Under the pieces are notes generated by a model that searched no databases, was not told the DNA's origin, and worked only from the letters and a program-made list of their open reading frames with translations. A program made the translations under genes and the position numbers. Shown here piece by piece: positions 9,731 to 20,261 of a stretch of DNA of 64,000 nt (positions are counted from its first letter, which is position 1; each line of letters starts with the position of its first letter). Location: positions 992,001-1,056,000 of the forward strand of contig NC_026744.1 in NCBI RefSeq assembly GCF_000210295.1, read 5' to 3'. The stretch is from Trypanosoma brucei gambiense DAL972. Taxonomy: Eukaryota; Euglenozoa; Kinetoplastea; Trypanosomatida; Trypanosomatidae.

Positions 9731-10645
9731 CATCAGCGAAGGGAAAGGGTCGGAGAGGTTGGAGACTAGTAGGAAAAACGAAGAACGGATTGTGGATGAA
9801 AATGAAAACAAATACAAGGGAGGAAAGAGAAGAAGCAAGGTAAAAAGCAAATATTGTGAAGTTTATAATTGTGGAATGCGCCGCCGCTACCCTTAACCAG
9901 CTAGCAAAAGGTACTTGGGCTGAGGAGCTAGTTTTCATTGAAACAGCAAATCGTGATGATGTGTAAAAAGTAAGTGGCACCGCTGCGAGTCGTGATGGTT
10001 TGGGCATGAGTTCGACGGTGTACGGTTTGCGTGGAAGGGGTGGACTGCATGAGTAAGAGGCTGAAAGTAAGATGATGCAAATTAAGGTAAGTAAACGTGG
10101 TGACTAGGCGTTTGATCGGTGTGTGTATGATCTAATGCCAAACAGGAGGATGGTTCGCGCACGCAAACACATACACGCATGTGCGTATGCAAGTGTATAC
10201 ATCACACGCGTTTGTGTACTAGGGTAAAGAAGGGTGGGACAAGAAGCGATTGGCCACTTGATTTACCTTCCGACTCTTAATCAATTCATCACCATTATTC
10301 TCTCCCTTTAAAGCGCGAGTGTGTTGGCTTGGGTCGTCGGTAATGAGGTAACTTTCCTCTTTGAAGATTTCCGACAAGTCCGGATATCTTGTTGTTTTAA
10401 GCATCTTCCCATCTTTTCTTTTCACTCGGTCCTTGTGCGTGCGGTACGTTCACCTAATCCTGACGGTGTTGTTTGTTTTTTTTGCAGTTAGAGTCCCTAA
10501 AAGGTGAGGAGGAGAACCATTAATAACGGGAAGATAAACAGAACAAAGAGAATATAAATTAGATAGAAGTTTAGGACACATAAAGGATCAGGCAGCTCAA
10601 CGAAGCAAGGAGCAGTGAAAGAGGAGAGATCGCTCTAAATAACAA
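9731..10645. other. Intergenic region
   Basis: No supported gene. AT/purine-rich 3' UTR sequence, a CA/TG-rich stretch near 10155-10215, then a T tract with TTTGCAG (10472-10487) that is the likely spliced-leader acceptor for the AK7-like gene, leaving a 5' UTR of about 158 bases. Confidence 0.5.
10466..10487 (+). promoter_or_regulatory. Putative spliced-leader acceptor of the AK7-like gene
   Basis: A run of T residues broken by G ends in TTTGCAG at 10487. It is the closest good pyrimidine tract plus AG upstream of the ATG at 10646. Confidence 0.45.
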
Positions 10646-13600
10646 ATGAGCGTAGAAGAAGTGTCATGTCTTTCGGAGGACTTCGCTAGCCGCACAACAA
10701 CCAGCGTTCTCATCCTCTACGCTGACACGTACTTTGGTCGGAGGATGTTTCAGCAGTTTTACGGCCGCAAGAGTAAGACGGGTACGTGCTACAGGATTAA
10801 CGCGTGCATGTGGAGTGAGAGCAGCGTGGAAAACTTTATTGATTACTGTGACACGCTACCGTTCCAAATGGGTCACAGTTTCCGGTCCCGTCAGTCACTG
10901 CCAACCGTAATCGACCTCGGAACCCAGGCCGAAAAAGCCAATCTTGGTTCCACTATCGACGGTGGCGCCACACAGGGCCCAGATAATGCGGACGGGACGA
11001 GCCATCAGCTCAATGTCTTCTGGCGCCGAAATGGACCCAAGTTGCACCAGGCCGTGCTGGCATCAGACCTGATAGTAGTTGAGTTGCGCAGTGCACAGGA
11101 TGTATTTGACATTGTGCACCTTCTCACAACAAAGATTTTGCGAAAAACAAAGCGCCTTATTCTCGTCTCGTCACTACTAACGTGGTACGCCACGCCGCCC
11201 CTACAGAGGGAGTCGGTGGAGGAAGTGAACGGCGAAACAGACTCTGTTGAGAATGAAGAGGAGGGAGAACACCATGAGGAGGAACAGGAGGAGGTGCAGC
11301 AGCCCATGAAACCAGATGAAGTGGAGGCTTTGTTGGGACCTCTAGAGGTGGCCGAAGATGATTATGAAAACTCTCCCTTGGAGGGGGAGGCAGAAGGTGA
11401 GTTGGAACTCCTAACAGAAGATCAATACAACCGTCGCATCCCGCATGCCAAGTATTTCAACTGGCGCGAGGCGGAACGAGTTGTGGCTTCAGCGAACAGC
11501 GATGATCGCCATCTGCAGACCTGCGTTGTGTTTGCGGGTCTCACATACGGTGAGGGGGAAGATGTGATGGAGTCCTTCTTTCGCCAGGTGTGGAGCCGGG
11601 AGGAACATGGATTGCCCATATATGGTAGTGGCTCGCAGATTGTGCCATGTGTGCATATTCGCGACCTCGTGACGTTTGCGCAGCGGCTTTTGGAGGCGGC
11701 TGCACCGCCAACAAGCCGCTACGTGTTCGCTACAGATAACAGTAATGTTTCATGGCGGCGGATGGTTCTCGCACTAAACCGGGCGTTCGGTGGGGAGAAA
11801 ACATTCCATGTACCGCCTTCGGAGTACCTGCTTCACAAAAACGTAGAGCTCTTTACGATGAACCTTCGTGTGGAGAATTCCACGATGAATGAAATGATGG
11901 ACGAAAGTGATTGGGCGGCACGGGGCGGTTTCGTGGATTCCATTGATAAGGTTGCCCATGAGTTCATTGAGTCACATAACTTGCAACCGATACGCATCCT
12001 GATTCTCGGGCCACCTCTGTCCGGGAAAACTGCCCTGTCCGGGGCTGTGGCGAAGCGGCACTATCATGTGCCTACTTTCACGATAGAGCAAGTGCGGGAA
12101 GAGTACAAGGAGCACATCGAGATCCTGAAATCTAGACTTGCAAAGTTCCGTCAGTGCCTACATGAACGGGAAAAGACGCGTCGTGAAGAAGCGAAGAAGC
12201 GGGCATTCTTGCGACCGCGCAATAAGCCAGAGGTTAAGGAAGAAGAGGAAGATGACCAAAATGCCATGGGTGAGACACAGCAGCAACCAACAGCGTCCCC
12301 CGACAGCGGCCGGCAGGGAAATATGGAAAGCACCAGGCTAGTGGATTGTTCAACTACCGTTGCTGAGGATGATGTCGATGGTAAGGCGGTTGACTTTTCG
12401 CTGAACGAGGAGGAAATGCAAAACGTGGAGGCACTCGTCGACGATTGGTACCAGGGCAACGAACGTGCTATACAAATACGTGATACTATTGCGTCAATGG
12501 AGCGTGTACTCTCAATGCGGATAAGAGTACAGCCCCCAAGCTCAAATGACCCGTTGGGTTCCAGTAACCCAAAGAAGCGTAAAGAGGGAACGAAGCAGAA
12601 GCGTGTAGCAAAAGTTGTAAACAAGAAGCCAGTCGCTGAAGAAGAAGAACACAATCCTGTACAACAGGAAAGTGCTCCATTTCAGGACAAGGCACTTGCA
12701 TGCATGGTGCGGTGGCGGCTGTCCCGTCCGGATTGCCGTAACCAAGGATACGTGCTTGACGGCTTTCCAGAGACCGTGGAGCAGGCTCGCCTTGTCTTTG
12801 GCCAGACCCCACTGGAGCTTCCCGAAAACAATGAAGACACAGTAATTTCGTTGCCCTCCGCACCAGCCGGTAGTGGAGGGTATGCAAGGACGGCGGTTGT
12901 GCGTCACTCGGCGTCACTCTCGGCGAATGCTCCACCCGAGAGCACGGAGTTGTGTGACGAAGATCGGTTGCCTGATTTTGTCTTCGTCCTTACTGCTCCG
13001 GATAATTACCTCCTTGATCGTCTGACCGCTGTTTCCAAGATATCAGGCGAGACGGGAAGTACTGAGGAAAAGTGTCTGAGGCGGTTCGAGGCAGCGATGG
13101 CAAACTACCAACAACAGTACACGAACGCAGAATACACCCTTCCAAACTTCTTCGAAACTGCCAGCACCGTCGCCAAAGTGCTTACGCCAGGAGGCCGCAC
13201 CCCCACCGTGTTGGCGGTTGATGTGAGTGGTCAGCCCCTACTGCCTCCGCCACCACCGGAGTCCGATTTCGCCGTGCCCGAACCAGGTCAGCTGGAGAAA
13301 CTTCTCTGCGCATACGTCGGACCCTCCCACACGTTGGGGCTCTCTCCAAAGCAACTCTTCGATGAAGAAATACGAGCTCGTAATTTAGAAATGGAAGAAA
13401 GAAAGAAGGAGATGCGTGCCATCACCGAGCAGTACGAACGCGAGTTGCGTGAGTGCATGATGGAGAGCGAGCAGCGATCCGTCGTAGAAGATGCTCGGCG
13501 CGCCATCGACCTCGCGGACCGGGAGGCCCTAGAAGAACGCAAAAGACCGCTGCGGATGTATCTTAACCATAACATCATGCCGTTGCTGAGCAAGGGACTA

Positions 13601-13699
13601 GTAGAGGTGTGTAAAAGGCGACCCGTTGACCCTGTAGACTTCCTCGCCGAGTGGCTTATGCTCCACAACCCTCACGATGATTCGTGTTTTGAACTGTAA
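10646..13699 (+). CDS. Adenylate kinase 7-like protein (epimerase-like domain + kinase + Dpy-30 motif)
   Basis: 1017 residues with the three-part plan of AK7. Residues about 15-440 form a Rossmann/NAD-epimerase-like domain (TSVLILYADTYFGRRMF near the start, VHIRDLV near 335). It is interrupted by an acidic insert at about 190-250. A P-loop, GPPLSGKT, lies at about 455-462 and starts the nucleoside-monophosphate kinase domain. That domain carries a large Lys/Glu-rich insert (about 515-680), then a 'GYVLDGFPETVEQA' segment near 700. The tail, about 968-1005, is a Dpy-30-type dimerisation motif ending in DPVDFLAEWL. AK7 is an axonemal protein of motile cilia, where it recycles AMP/ADP for dynein. 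A flagellar role here is inferred. Human AK7 is about 720 residues; the extra length is in the charged inserts. Kinase activity depends on lid residues I did not map. Confidence 0.85.
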   Translation: MSVEEVSCLSEDFASRTTTSVLILYADTYFGRRMFQQFYGRKSKTGTCYRINACMWSESSVENFIDYCDTLPFQMGHSFRSRQSLPTVIDLGTQAEKANLGSTIDGGATQGPDNADGTSHQLNVFWRRNGPKLHQAVLASDLIVVELRSAQDVFDIVHLLTTKILRKTKRLILVSSLLTWYATPPLQRESVEEVNGETDSVENEEEGEHHEEEQEEVQQPMKPDEVEALLGPLEVAEDDYENSPLEGEAEGELELLTEDQYNRRIPHAKYFNWREAERVVASANSDDRHLQTCVVFAGLTYGEGEDVMESFFRQVWSREEHGLPIYGSGSQIVPCVHIRDLVTFAQRLLEAAAPPTSRYVFATDNSNVSWRRMVLALNRAFGGEKTFHVPPSEYLLHKNVELFTMNLRVENSTMNEMMDESDWAARGGFVDSIDKVAHEFIESHNLQPIRILILGPPLSGKTALSGAVAKRHYHVPTFTIEQVREEYKEHIEILKSRLAKFRQCLHEREKTRREEAKKRAFLRPRNKPEVKEEEEDDQNAMGETQQQPTASPDSGRQGNMESTRLVDCSTTVAEDDVDGKAVDFSLNEEEMQNVEALVDDWYQGNERAIQIRDTIASMERVLSMRIRVQPPSSNDPLGSSNPKKRKEGTKQKRVAKVVNKKPVAEEEEHNPVQQESAPFQDKALACMVRWRLSRPDCRNQGYVLDGFPETVEQARLVFGQTPLELPENNEDTVISLPSAPAGSGGYARTAVVRHSASLSANAPPESTELCDEDRLPDFVFVLTAPDNYLLDRLTAVSKISGETGSTEEKCLRRFEAAMANYQQQYTNAEYTLPNFFETASTVAKVLTPGGRTPTVLAVDVSGQPLLPPPPPESDFAVPEPGQLEKLLCAYVGPSHTLGLSPKQLFDEEIRARNLEMEERKKEMRAITEQYERELRECMMESEQRSVVEDARRAIDLADREALEERKRPLRMYLNHNIMPLLSKGLVEVCKRRPVDPVDFLAEWLMLHNPHDDSCFEL

Positions 13700-14447
13700 G
13701 TGACCTGTTGTCTTTTCGTTTCTTACTTCGTCGGGTTGGGTTGTGAAGAGGGCCACACAGAGACTTAGAGTGCATTGGAACTCGTACAGCGTAGCCGCTA
13801 TTGTCTATAACACCCCTCCCTCCTATTTGCCCCAGTAATAGGGGAAGTTTTGTTTATGTATGTTGTGAGTGTGCGCTATGCATATGCATATATATATATA
13901 TATATATATGGATAATACCCCTTTCCATGTATATTTCATTCCTCAAGTCCACTCCTCTCGCCCCTTTCCTCTGCATGTTTCGGTACTTAGGTTGTTGTGT
14001 TGTGTCTGTGCTCGGCGAAAGGCCTCGGTGCTGTAGGAATGGAGGGAAGATTATCTTTCACGTTGCTCCTCAGCCTGTGTTGAGAAGGGATCTCTCGCCT
14101 GGCGTAAACATGTCATCTACTCGGCGGAATAACATATGCTTTTGTGTGCCAAGGGCGAGACGCCAAATAAGAGTGGTAGGAGGGGATGAAGAGGATTCAA
14201 ATATCATCATTTTGTGGTCGGTCTGCATGAAAGAAAGGTTTTGCGTGGGAAGCACGCTTTTGAATTACGCCACAGCCTGATCTGTCCACTGTTTTCGCCC
14301 ATTATTTCTTTCCCTTGGCTTCCCCTCCTTTGTATGTGTTCGTGTAGTTTACACTTTAGGTTACTTCTGTCAGAAGTTGAGGAGGTGTAGCCGTGGCCCC
14401 GGCTGTGTGTCGCGTGTTCGGGGGTGTGCCTGTGTGTTTTACCCCAA
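13700..14447. other. Intergenic region with a TA microsatellite
   Basis: Contains (TA)n at about 13889-13909. A T/C-rich tract (about 14300-14335) followed by GTGTAG at 14347 probably provides the splice acceptor of the FKBP gene. The long frame from 13801 starts at TTG and has no recognisable protein. Confidence 0.5.
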
Positions 14448-17000
14448 ATGTTTGGTGGTTTGGATTCGTCGGGTGACGAAGGTGAAGGATTGGCTAATCA
14501 GGGTCCATCTGGAAATAGAAACACACGACAAGTAGCGAGCAGAGGTATGAGGTCGATGTTTGCAGAAGATGATATGCAGTCAAGGCAAGGCGTTACATCC
14601 CTGCGTTACGAAGATAAGGGGACTGACAAAGCGGTAGCACGTTCGGTGATGGGTAGTGGAGGCGCCACTGGGCAACAGTCAAATGCTTCGTCGCCACTGC
14701 AAACAGCAGTACAGGCCGTGGTGGTCGCATACAAAGGAGAGGAGGTGATTGGGTCATGCGTTGTGGCCGCATGTGTGCCTCGTACAAGCGCCACGGCTCC
14801 TCCCCTCATTGCAATTATTGACCGGGACAAGCGACCGCAGTGTCGGGTGCGCATGGACGAAAATCTGCAACTCATTCAGAGTGAAGGGGAGCCGCAGTAC
14901 GCCTCGCTGTTCGATCCAAGTTTTGGAGGTCATTGGTCACTGATGTTCAAGGGGCGCCGGGAGTGCACAGAGTTTGTTGCTTCAGTACTTACTGCCCTCA
15001 ACTCTTCGCGTCTGCAAGACAGTGGAGTGACGCCTCCAATTGTTGAGTGGGGAAGCGGCGCGTCGCCATACGAAGAGCTGGGCGCAGCCGCACGCACGGT
15101 AACGCGTGGAGACACGGTAACGATTTCCTTCACGTCTTGGCTGCTACAACGGGTGCCGGGAACGTCCTTTTTTTCGTTAGGGAAAGTGATTGAGGAGGTG
15201 CCACCAGAGGCACCGCGTGAGGTAAGTGTGGGCTCCGGTACAATGATGATTGGTGTAGAAAACGCCCTGACTGGCATGAGGGAAGGTGGTTTCTCACGAC
15301 TGGTGTTTGTGACGCCGCGGTTGACGAAAGTGAACCGCGGCTTGGGGAATCCGGAGGTTCAGCCGTCTGATACGGTCGTTACACACATCACTTGCCACGA
15401 GATTCTGCGGGCCGTGGGAAGAAACAAAGCTTCAAGGCCCGCACACCAAGTGGGGACGGTAGAAGCAGACAATGTTAACTCCGCTTTTGATAACACAACG
15501 GCGGCATTGGGAGCGCCAGCGGTAATAAGTGACCGTAGGGAGTGCCCACCAGGGTCGGTGGAAACTGGAGCCGCGCAAACAGGGTCGTCAGACGTGAATT
15601 CGCTCATGCAAGTCCTTCTGCTACAGACGCTACAACAGCAGCAGCAACAGAAGCAGAGCGTCAGTGCCCCAGTTGCCGAGGGAGGGCAGTTGAGCTCAAT
15701 TGAGCGAAGCGTGGAGCGACTTCACCTTCAGATTGCAACCCTTTATGAGAAGGTTGATCGCCTTGGCATTGATGAGAAGATAGAGAAAAACAACGCAGCG
15801 ATTGAGCGGATCGTCAAAAAAGTTGTAGGGAAGGTGCCGATGGGTGAGGTGGATTTGGAAGATGCGGTAAAAGACCGTGATGGGCTTCTTGCGACTATTG
15901 AAAGACTGAAAGGACGGCTCGAAGAGGAGACGAGTAATTACCATCGGGCCCTGGAGGCAATGAGTCGGCACAAGGATGAGGTGCTCCAGTTACAGAAGGA
16001 CCTGCAGCTGCAACAGGAAACTCACGGAGCGCGCGTGCAGCAACTTGAAGAAGATAGGCGCCTGCGGCTCGTGGAGGCCCATGTTCAGCAGCAACAGGCC
16101 GTAGAACGTGTAGGGGAGGAAAAGTTCCGCGAAGGCTATGAAGCCGGCGTCCGAGCAACTGAGCAAAAGCATAAGGAACAGCGGGCCCTAGACCCCGCCG
16201 CAACCGATGGCTGCACAACACAGGAGTGGAAGGATCGTCTATTTGCCAGTGAACAGCGTGCAGTGCAGCTGGAAACGGCGCTTCAGCAAGCTGAAGGACG
16301 TCACATAGCAGAGAGGCGCCAACTGCAGGAGCATGTCGATGCGCTTACAAGGATGACGACGATGCTGCAGGAACGGGCAGAGGCCAAAGCATCAGCTGTA
16401 GAAATATTGGATGGCCAGCAGACGGCTGAACAGCAAAGTGCTTTCCTCCGCCGAACGATGAATTCGGTCTATGTGAACTTGGAGACCCAACTACGTGCCA
16501 TGGGGAGCGATACGGTTTCCGTGCTAGATGTGTTGCACCTGCTGAGTTCTGTTACTGCCGCCGAGGTCAGCGCGTTCAGCGATGATGCTTCCAAGGAGGC
16601 ACTGCTACAGTGGAATCCAGCAGTGAGTGCGAACTCTGATCCGATGGAACTGCACTCGACACAAGTTGCAAACTACTTGCAAGACGCGAGCGAAATGCGA
16701 GCTGGAGGCACCGAGGGCACGTCGGACACACTCGGGTCGGTGGGTTATGCACATATCTCTGGCATTGACCAGCCGCCAGTTGTGCATGACGAGACAGGCC
16801 AGCTTGGTGTGCCACCGCCACCTGAGGGCGAGTCTCTATTTGCTTTCAACTCTGATGTCGATGGGTTCCCCGAGCCGCCCAATCTCCTGATCGATGCTGA
16901 GGATGGCAACGATGCCGCAGGCGGTGGAGTTGATAACGTGAGGAACCCCGGGGAAATCTTTTTGGAAGGGGCACCAAGAGTAACGGACGGAGATGATTGA
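14448..17000 (+). CDS. FKBP15/WAFL-like protein: WH1-like domain, FKBP domain, coiled coil
   Basis: 850 residues from the ATG at 14448 (MFGGLDSSGDEGEG); upstream in-frame codons reach only a GTG. Residues about 84-190 resemble a WH1/EVH1 domain, as in FKBP15. Residues about 217-323 are an FKBP-type peptidyl-prolyl isomerase domain with GDTVTISFTSW at its start and a VENALTGMREGG segment equal to the family's 'lp.a..GM..G..r'. A poly-Q stretch lies near 394-402, then a long coiled coil (about 410-680) and an acidic Pro-rich tail. In animals FKBP15 (WAFL) sits on early endosomes and binds actin/microtubules. An endosomal or cytoskeletal role is inferred. Several aromatic active-site residues of canonical FKBPs do not stand out, so isomerase activity is uncertain. 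Confidence 0.75.
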   Translation: MFGGLDSSGDEGEGLANQGPSGNRNTRQVASRGMRSMFAEDDMQSRQGVTSLRYEDKGTDKAVARSVMGSGGATGQQSNASSPLQTAVQAVVVAYKGEEVIGSCVVAACVPRTSATAPPLIAIIDRDKRPQCRVRMDENLQLIQSEGEPQYASLFDPSFGGHWSLMFKGRRECTEFVASVLTALNSSRLQDSGVTPPIVEWGSGASPYEELGAAARTVTRGDTVTISFTSWLLQRVPGTSFFSLGKVIEEVPPEAPREVSVGSGTMMIGVENALTGMREGGFSRLVFVTPRLTKVNRGLGNPEVQPSDTVVTHITCHEILRAVGRNKASRPAHQVGTVEADNVNSAFDNTTAALGAPAVISDRRECPPGSVETGAAQTGSSDVNSLMQVLLLQTLQQQQQQKQSVSAPVAEGGQLSSIERSVERLHLQIATLYEKVDRLGIDEKIEKNNAAIERIVKKVVGKVPMGEVDLEDAVKDRDGLLATIERLKGRLEEETSNYHRALEAMSRHKDEVLQLQKDLQLQQETHGARVQQLEEDRRLRLVEAHVQQQQAVERVGEEKFREGYEAGVRATEQKHKEQRALDPAATDGCTTQEWKDRLFASEQRAVQLETALQQAEGRHIAERRQLQEHVDALTRMTTMLQERAEAKASAVEILDGQQTAEQQSAFLRRTMNSVYVNLETQLRAMGSDTVSVLDVLHLLSSVTAAEVSAFSDDASKEALLQWNPAVSANSDPMELHSTQVANYLQDASEMRAGGTEGTSDTLGSVGYAHISGIDQPPVVHDETGQLGVPPPPEGESLFAFNSDVDGFPEPPNLLIDAEDGNDAAGGGVDNVRNPGEIFLEGAPRVTDGDD

Positions 17001-18000
17001 TGAACGTTGTTCGTAGGAAAAATATCTGGTACCTGCTTGATTACACGAAGTTGATTTCTACCCTTTTCCTCCCCATGCACGTTCTGTGAGGTCTGGTTGA
17101 GGGGCCAGGAAGGGTAGGGGGGGGAGGGGTACGTCGAGTGGAAAAGAGGGGGCAAATTTGGTGTGAAAAAAAGCCAAACAATGACAACGCAACTCCAAAC
17201 ACAAAAGTTTCCCCACCCATTTGAGGAAACATGTGCGCTGTACACAACTTTTCGTCGCAGTTGCTTGACGGATTTCGCTTATTTTTATTCTTTTTTTTTT
17301 TCTTCTTCTAATCTGTCTCCTCATTTCGCTTGCTCTGTCATAACTCGTTGTTATTATTTTCCACGGTATACGTGTTTATACCATACTTTGCGGCACTGTG
17401 TAGGCTTGTATGAACCCCCGTAGGTACGCAACTGTTTCACCGGCCCTCCTTCCTCTAGTGCCATAACATATTCAAACCTTCCTGTCAGGGAAAACAAGGT
17501 GTACCAATAAAAAATAGGTTATGGGGTGCTGCACGCAGTTTTCTTAATTTGCTGTGGCGCTTAATGTGGGGGCCAACAACTGCTGGATGACTCCGTTGGC
17601 AACTGTGTCTTTCTTGATGTTGTTGTCGCCCCTGTGAAACGGAATGGAAAAGGTGGGAGATGTCTATGCGAGGCTGAACCCTCGGTGTTTGCTGTTCGTT
17701 TTTTTGAAAAAAAAAAAGAGAGAGATGGAAAAGTTGAGTGTGGGTGAAAGAGGAAAGTGATCACCACTTTGGAAAGTGTTGCGAAATGTTTTTAATAGGG
17801 AAAAGAGAACCCCCTGATTTTTGACCTCTCGTGATCAGCGAATTACGATAAAGATGCCTTCTATCCCTTCACACAATTTGTCCCCCAATTTTCTTCCATA
17901 CGAAACACAAAATTGTACATCGTTGCACGTATATAAATCGGGGGTAAAACAGCGCTTCCCACTGCACGGTGCAGGGCGCCAATAAATAGGCAGAGCACAT
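17001..18000. other. Intergenic region
   Basis: 3' UTR of the FKBP gene with G-runs (17117-17132), then T/C-rich tracts (17286-17312) and A-rich runs near 17705-17718. No frame here has coding character. The 5' UTR of the next gene occupies the right end. Confidence 0.5.
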
Positions 18001-18726
18001 ATGAAGGGGAATAAAGGTGCGAACATCGCCTATCCCGACAAGTACCACAAAGTAACGGAATTTTTTGATCGTGAATATGGTGACCTAGAGACGTGCACGA
18101 AGCTCAACGACTGTCAAAAGCTACTTTTTTACGCACTCAGACAGCAGGTGGAGCACGGCCCGTGCACCAGTGGCGCTCCTTTTATATGGCAGGTTCGGGA
18201 GCGTGCCAAACACGATGCTTGGAAACAACTAGGCGCCATGACGAAGTTTGAGGCGATGGTTCATTTTGTTACGCATCTTGAAGAGTGCATTGGCGGGAAT
18301 GTGGACTGGGGAGAAAAGTTGAGAGACCTCAACGGCATGCGAGACCAGCAGCGCGTCGGGGTGGAAAATGGGACTGGTGAGTCAAATGCTAACGAACAAA
18401 CGGAGCGGGGAGTGAGCGAGGCGCATTGGGACGCTGATGTGCAGGCCCACTTGCAGCCTAGCGCGGAGAATATAGAATATTTGGCGCGGGAAGTAATGCG
18501 GCTGCGCGGCGAGCTCCAACAGGTGCGACCTAACCGGGTGGTGCCCACACCCATCGTCGTTCCGCCACGGAAACCCATTGATTACGTCAGCACAAAAAAT
18601 ATTGTTCCCCCAGCCCGTACACTTGCTACGGTGGCCACGCGCACGGCGTTGTTGAATGCGCAAACAACCAACAATCTTGTGGAGAGGCAACCACAAGGTT
18701 GGAGTGAGTGGCTTGGGCTCATCTAA
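18001..18726 (+). CDS. Acyl-CoA-binding (ACBP) domain protein
   Basis: 241 residues. Residues about 10-105 fit the four-helix ACBP fold: a first helix with YHKVTEFF, then 'LNDCQKLLFYALRQQVEHGPC' in place of the family's 'D.dkL.fYaLyKQat.G.c', and 'KHDAWKQLGAMTKFEAMVHFV' in place of 'rakwdAW..lg.mskeeAm..Yv'. The family binds long-chain acyl-CoA esters and shuttles them for lipid synthesis or remodelling. A short charged coiled-coil-like helix follows (about 155-175), then a Pro-rich basic stretch. No signal peptide or membrane helix is visible, so it is probably cytosolic. It is over twice the length of a minimal ACBP (about 86-90), and the tail is unidentified. Confidence 0.85.
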   Translation: MKGNKGANIAYPDKYHKVTEFFDREYGDLETCTKLNDCQKLLFYALRQQVEHGPCTSGAPFIWQVRERAKHDAWKQLGAMTKFEAMVHFVTHLEECIGGNVDWGEKLRDLNGMRDQQRVGVENGTGESNANEQTERGVSEAHWDADVQAHLQPSAENIEYLAREVMRLRGELQQVRPNRVVPTPIVVPPRKPIDYVSTKNIVPPARTLATVATRTALLNAQTTNNLVERQPQGWSEWLGLI

Positions 18727-19718
18727 AGGAGCTCTTCTCTTTTGCGGCCACAGCGAGATGCGCTGTGGTTGTGGCGTAGTCACTCGTGTAGTCCTCAGAG
18801 GGACGTATGCGGCCGCCGGTTGAGGCGATTACCCGCGTTGTTTGAGAGATTCTACTTGGCATGTGTTATTCGGAATGATGCATCTGGAAGTTGAAAACCA
18901 TTGCTGGATGTTCCTCTCACTTTCATCTTCAATTGCAGCATGCAATCTGATCCTTGTTCGTTAACGCTGCAATAACGAGAAGGAATGCAGTTTTTTTTTT
19001 TTCCTTGCTGTTATCTGCATTCACCCTACACCTTCTTGCACGTTGCTCGTGGCGTGTCTGTGGCGCATGTTTGTGCAAACATATATATACATATGTGTAT
19101 ACCTCATGTGTTTCTCTTGGTCCCATCTCGCTCTTCACTTAAATCCCCTTCTCCCATTCGGTCTGCACACGCGGCGAAATACGCGCTCACCGAGATTATG
19201 GGTCTGCCGTTAGGGTTCATTGCAGGCGCTGTGCCGCTAGCGCCAGCGGTAGAAGAAAACCGAACGAAAGGATTAAAGTGCTCACGTGCTCGTGAATGAA
19301 CCTCACTGCAGACTGGAGGATGTGTGAAGAGGCATGCGCACATAAATTTCCCCCGCTAAAATATGCGTAGCACGCATCGCGAAACGCGTGACGTTGCCGC
19401 AGGTTTCTTGTCGGAACTGACGGGAAAATGGAAGGGCAAATAACGGGTGTGGATCTCGCGGAGTTGTGTGTAGCACACCACCCTGTTGTTGTTTGTGCAA
19501 GGTGTGGCTGATTCGCGCATACTCCACGCGCGCATGTGAATGATTGTTATGTTCTCCCGCTTTCCACATGTGTATCCTATTGAATGCAAATTTCTCCCCC
19601 TTTCTGTGGTTGCCTCTCTGAAATGTATGCGCGGTCGCTTGTCAAGCAAGGGGCCTTCAGTTGCTTCCGGTCTTGTGTACGGGTGGGGTCGGTGGCCATT
19701 ATCGGCGGGGAGGCTCAC
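18727..19718. other. Intergenic region
   Basis: 3' UTR of the ACBP gene and leader of the LYR gene. It has a T tract at 18989-19002 and a TA-rich stretch near 19081-19102. A pyrimidine-rich tract at 19591-19618 probably directs trans-splicing to an AG near 19645, which argues that ATGs at 19584 and 19623 are not used. Confidence 0.45.
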
Positions 19719-20261
19719 ATGTTCAAACAACTCTACAAACGTGACGAGAAGTTGCGCCTGTACAGGTCACTCATCAAAGGGGCGAGCCGATTCCCGCTGC
19801 GTTCCCGCAGGGATATTGTAACGGAAGAAGTACGTAGCAGCTTTCGTCACCCACTAAACGATAGCCTTACAAATGAGGAAGTCGACCGCAAGCTCGTGCT
19901 GGGGTGGGAACGGGCCGAGGCAATTAAGACATATGCGCAAAACATGTACTGGTTTCACTCGCGTGATGAGGTGTCGAAGGAAATGATGCATCACTCGTTG
20001 GAGCGGGACCGCCAACGAGTACGGGAGATGGAAAGATGCAACACTGTTGGAGCGGCACCACGGAAAACACCTGAGGTGACTGAGTTCAAGTCGTCGATGT
20101 ACAACGTACATCCGGACTACTATGAAAAGATTGGGCAGAAACCACTGACGCACACAAGGGACATTTGGAGGGCTCGGGGGCAGTATGGCTCCGATGTTGG
20201 TGGTCCGCGACAGAAATTTTTTGTGCGGCGTTTCAAGGCCCTGTTTCCCCAGGGTTGGTGA
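19719..20261 (+). CDS. LYR-motif mitochondrial protein
   Basis: 180 residues from the ATG at 19719. The start reads MFKQLYKRDEKLRLYRSL, placing a Leu-Tyr-Arg motif within the first 20 residues. It continues with an FPLRSRRDIVTEEVR.SFR helix and a 'GWERAEAI' segment, matching the complex-1 LYR family. LYR proteins are small mitochondrial factors or subunits that bind acylated ACP and take part in Fe-S cluster delivery or respiratory-complex and mitoribosome assembly; I cannot assign a subtype. The frame is open up to 19584 with ATGs at 19584 and 19623, which would add 45 or 32 residues that look like a possible presequence. I prefer 19719 because the pyrimidine tract at 19591-19618 suggests the transcript starts downstream of those ATGs. 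The C-terminal 100 residues are unlike typical LYR proteins. Confidence 0.7.
   Translation: MFKQLYKRDEKLRLYRSLIKGASRFPLRSRRDIVTEEVRSSFRHPLNDSLTNEEVDRKLVLGWERAEAIKTYAQNMYWFHSRDEVSKEMMHHSLERDRQRVREMERCNTVGAAPRKTPEVTEFKSSMYNVHPDYYEKIGQKPLTHTRDIWRARGQYGSDVGGPRQKFFVRRFKALFPQGW

Noticed and set aside
13801..14280. 159-codon frame in the AK7-FKBP spacer
   Set aside because: Starts at TTG and includes a TA microsatellite translated as Ile/Tyr repeats.
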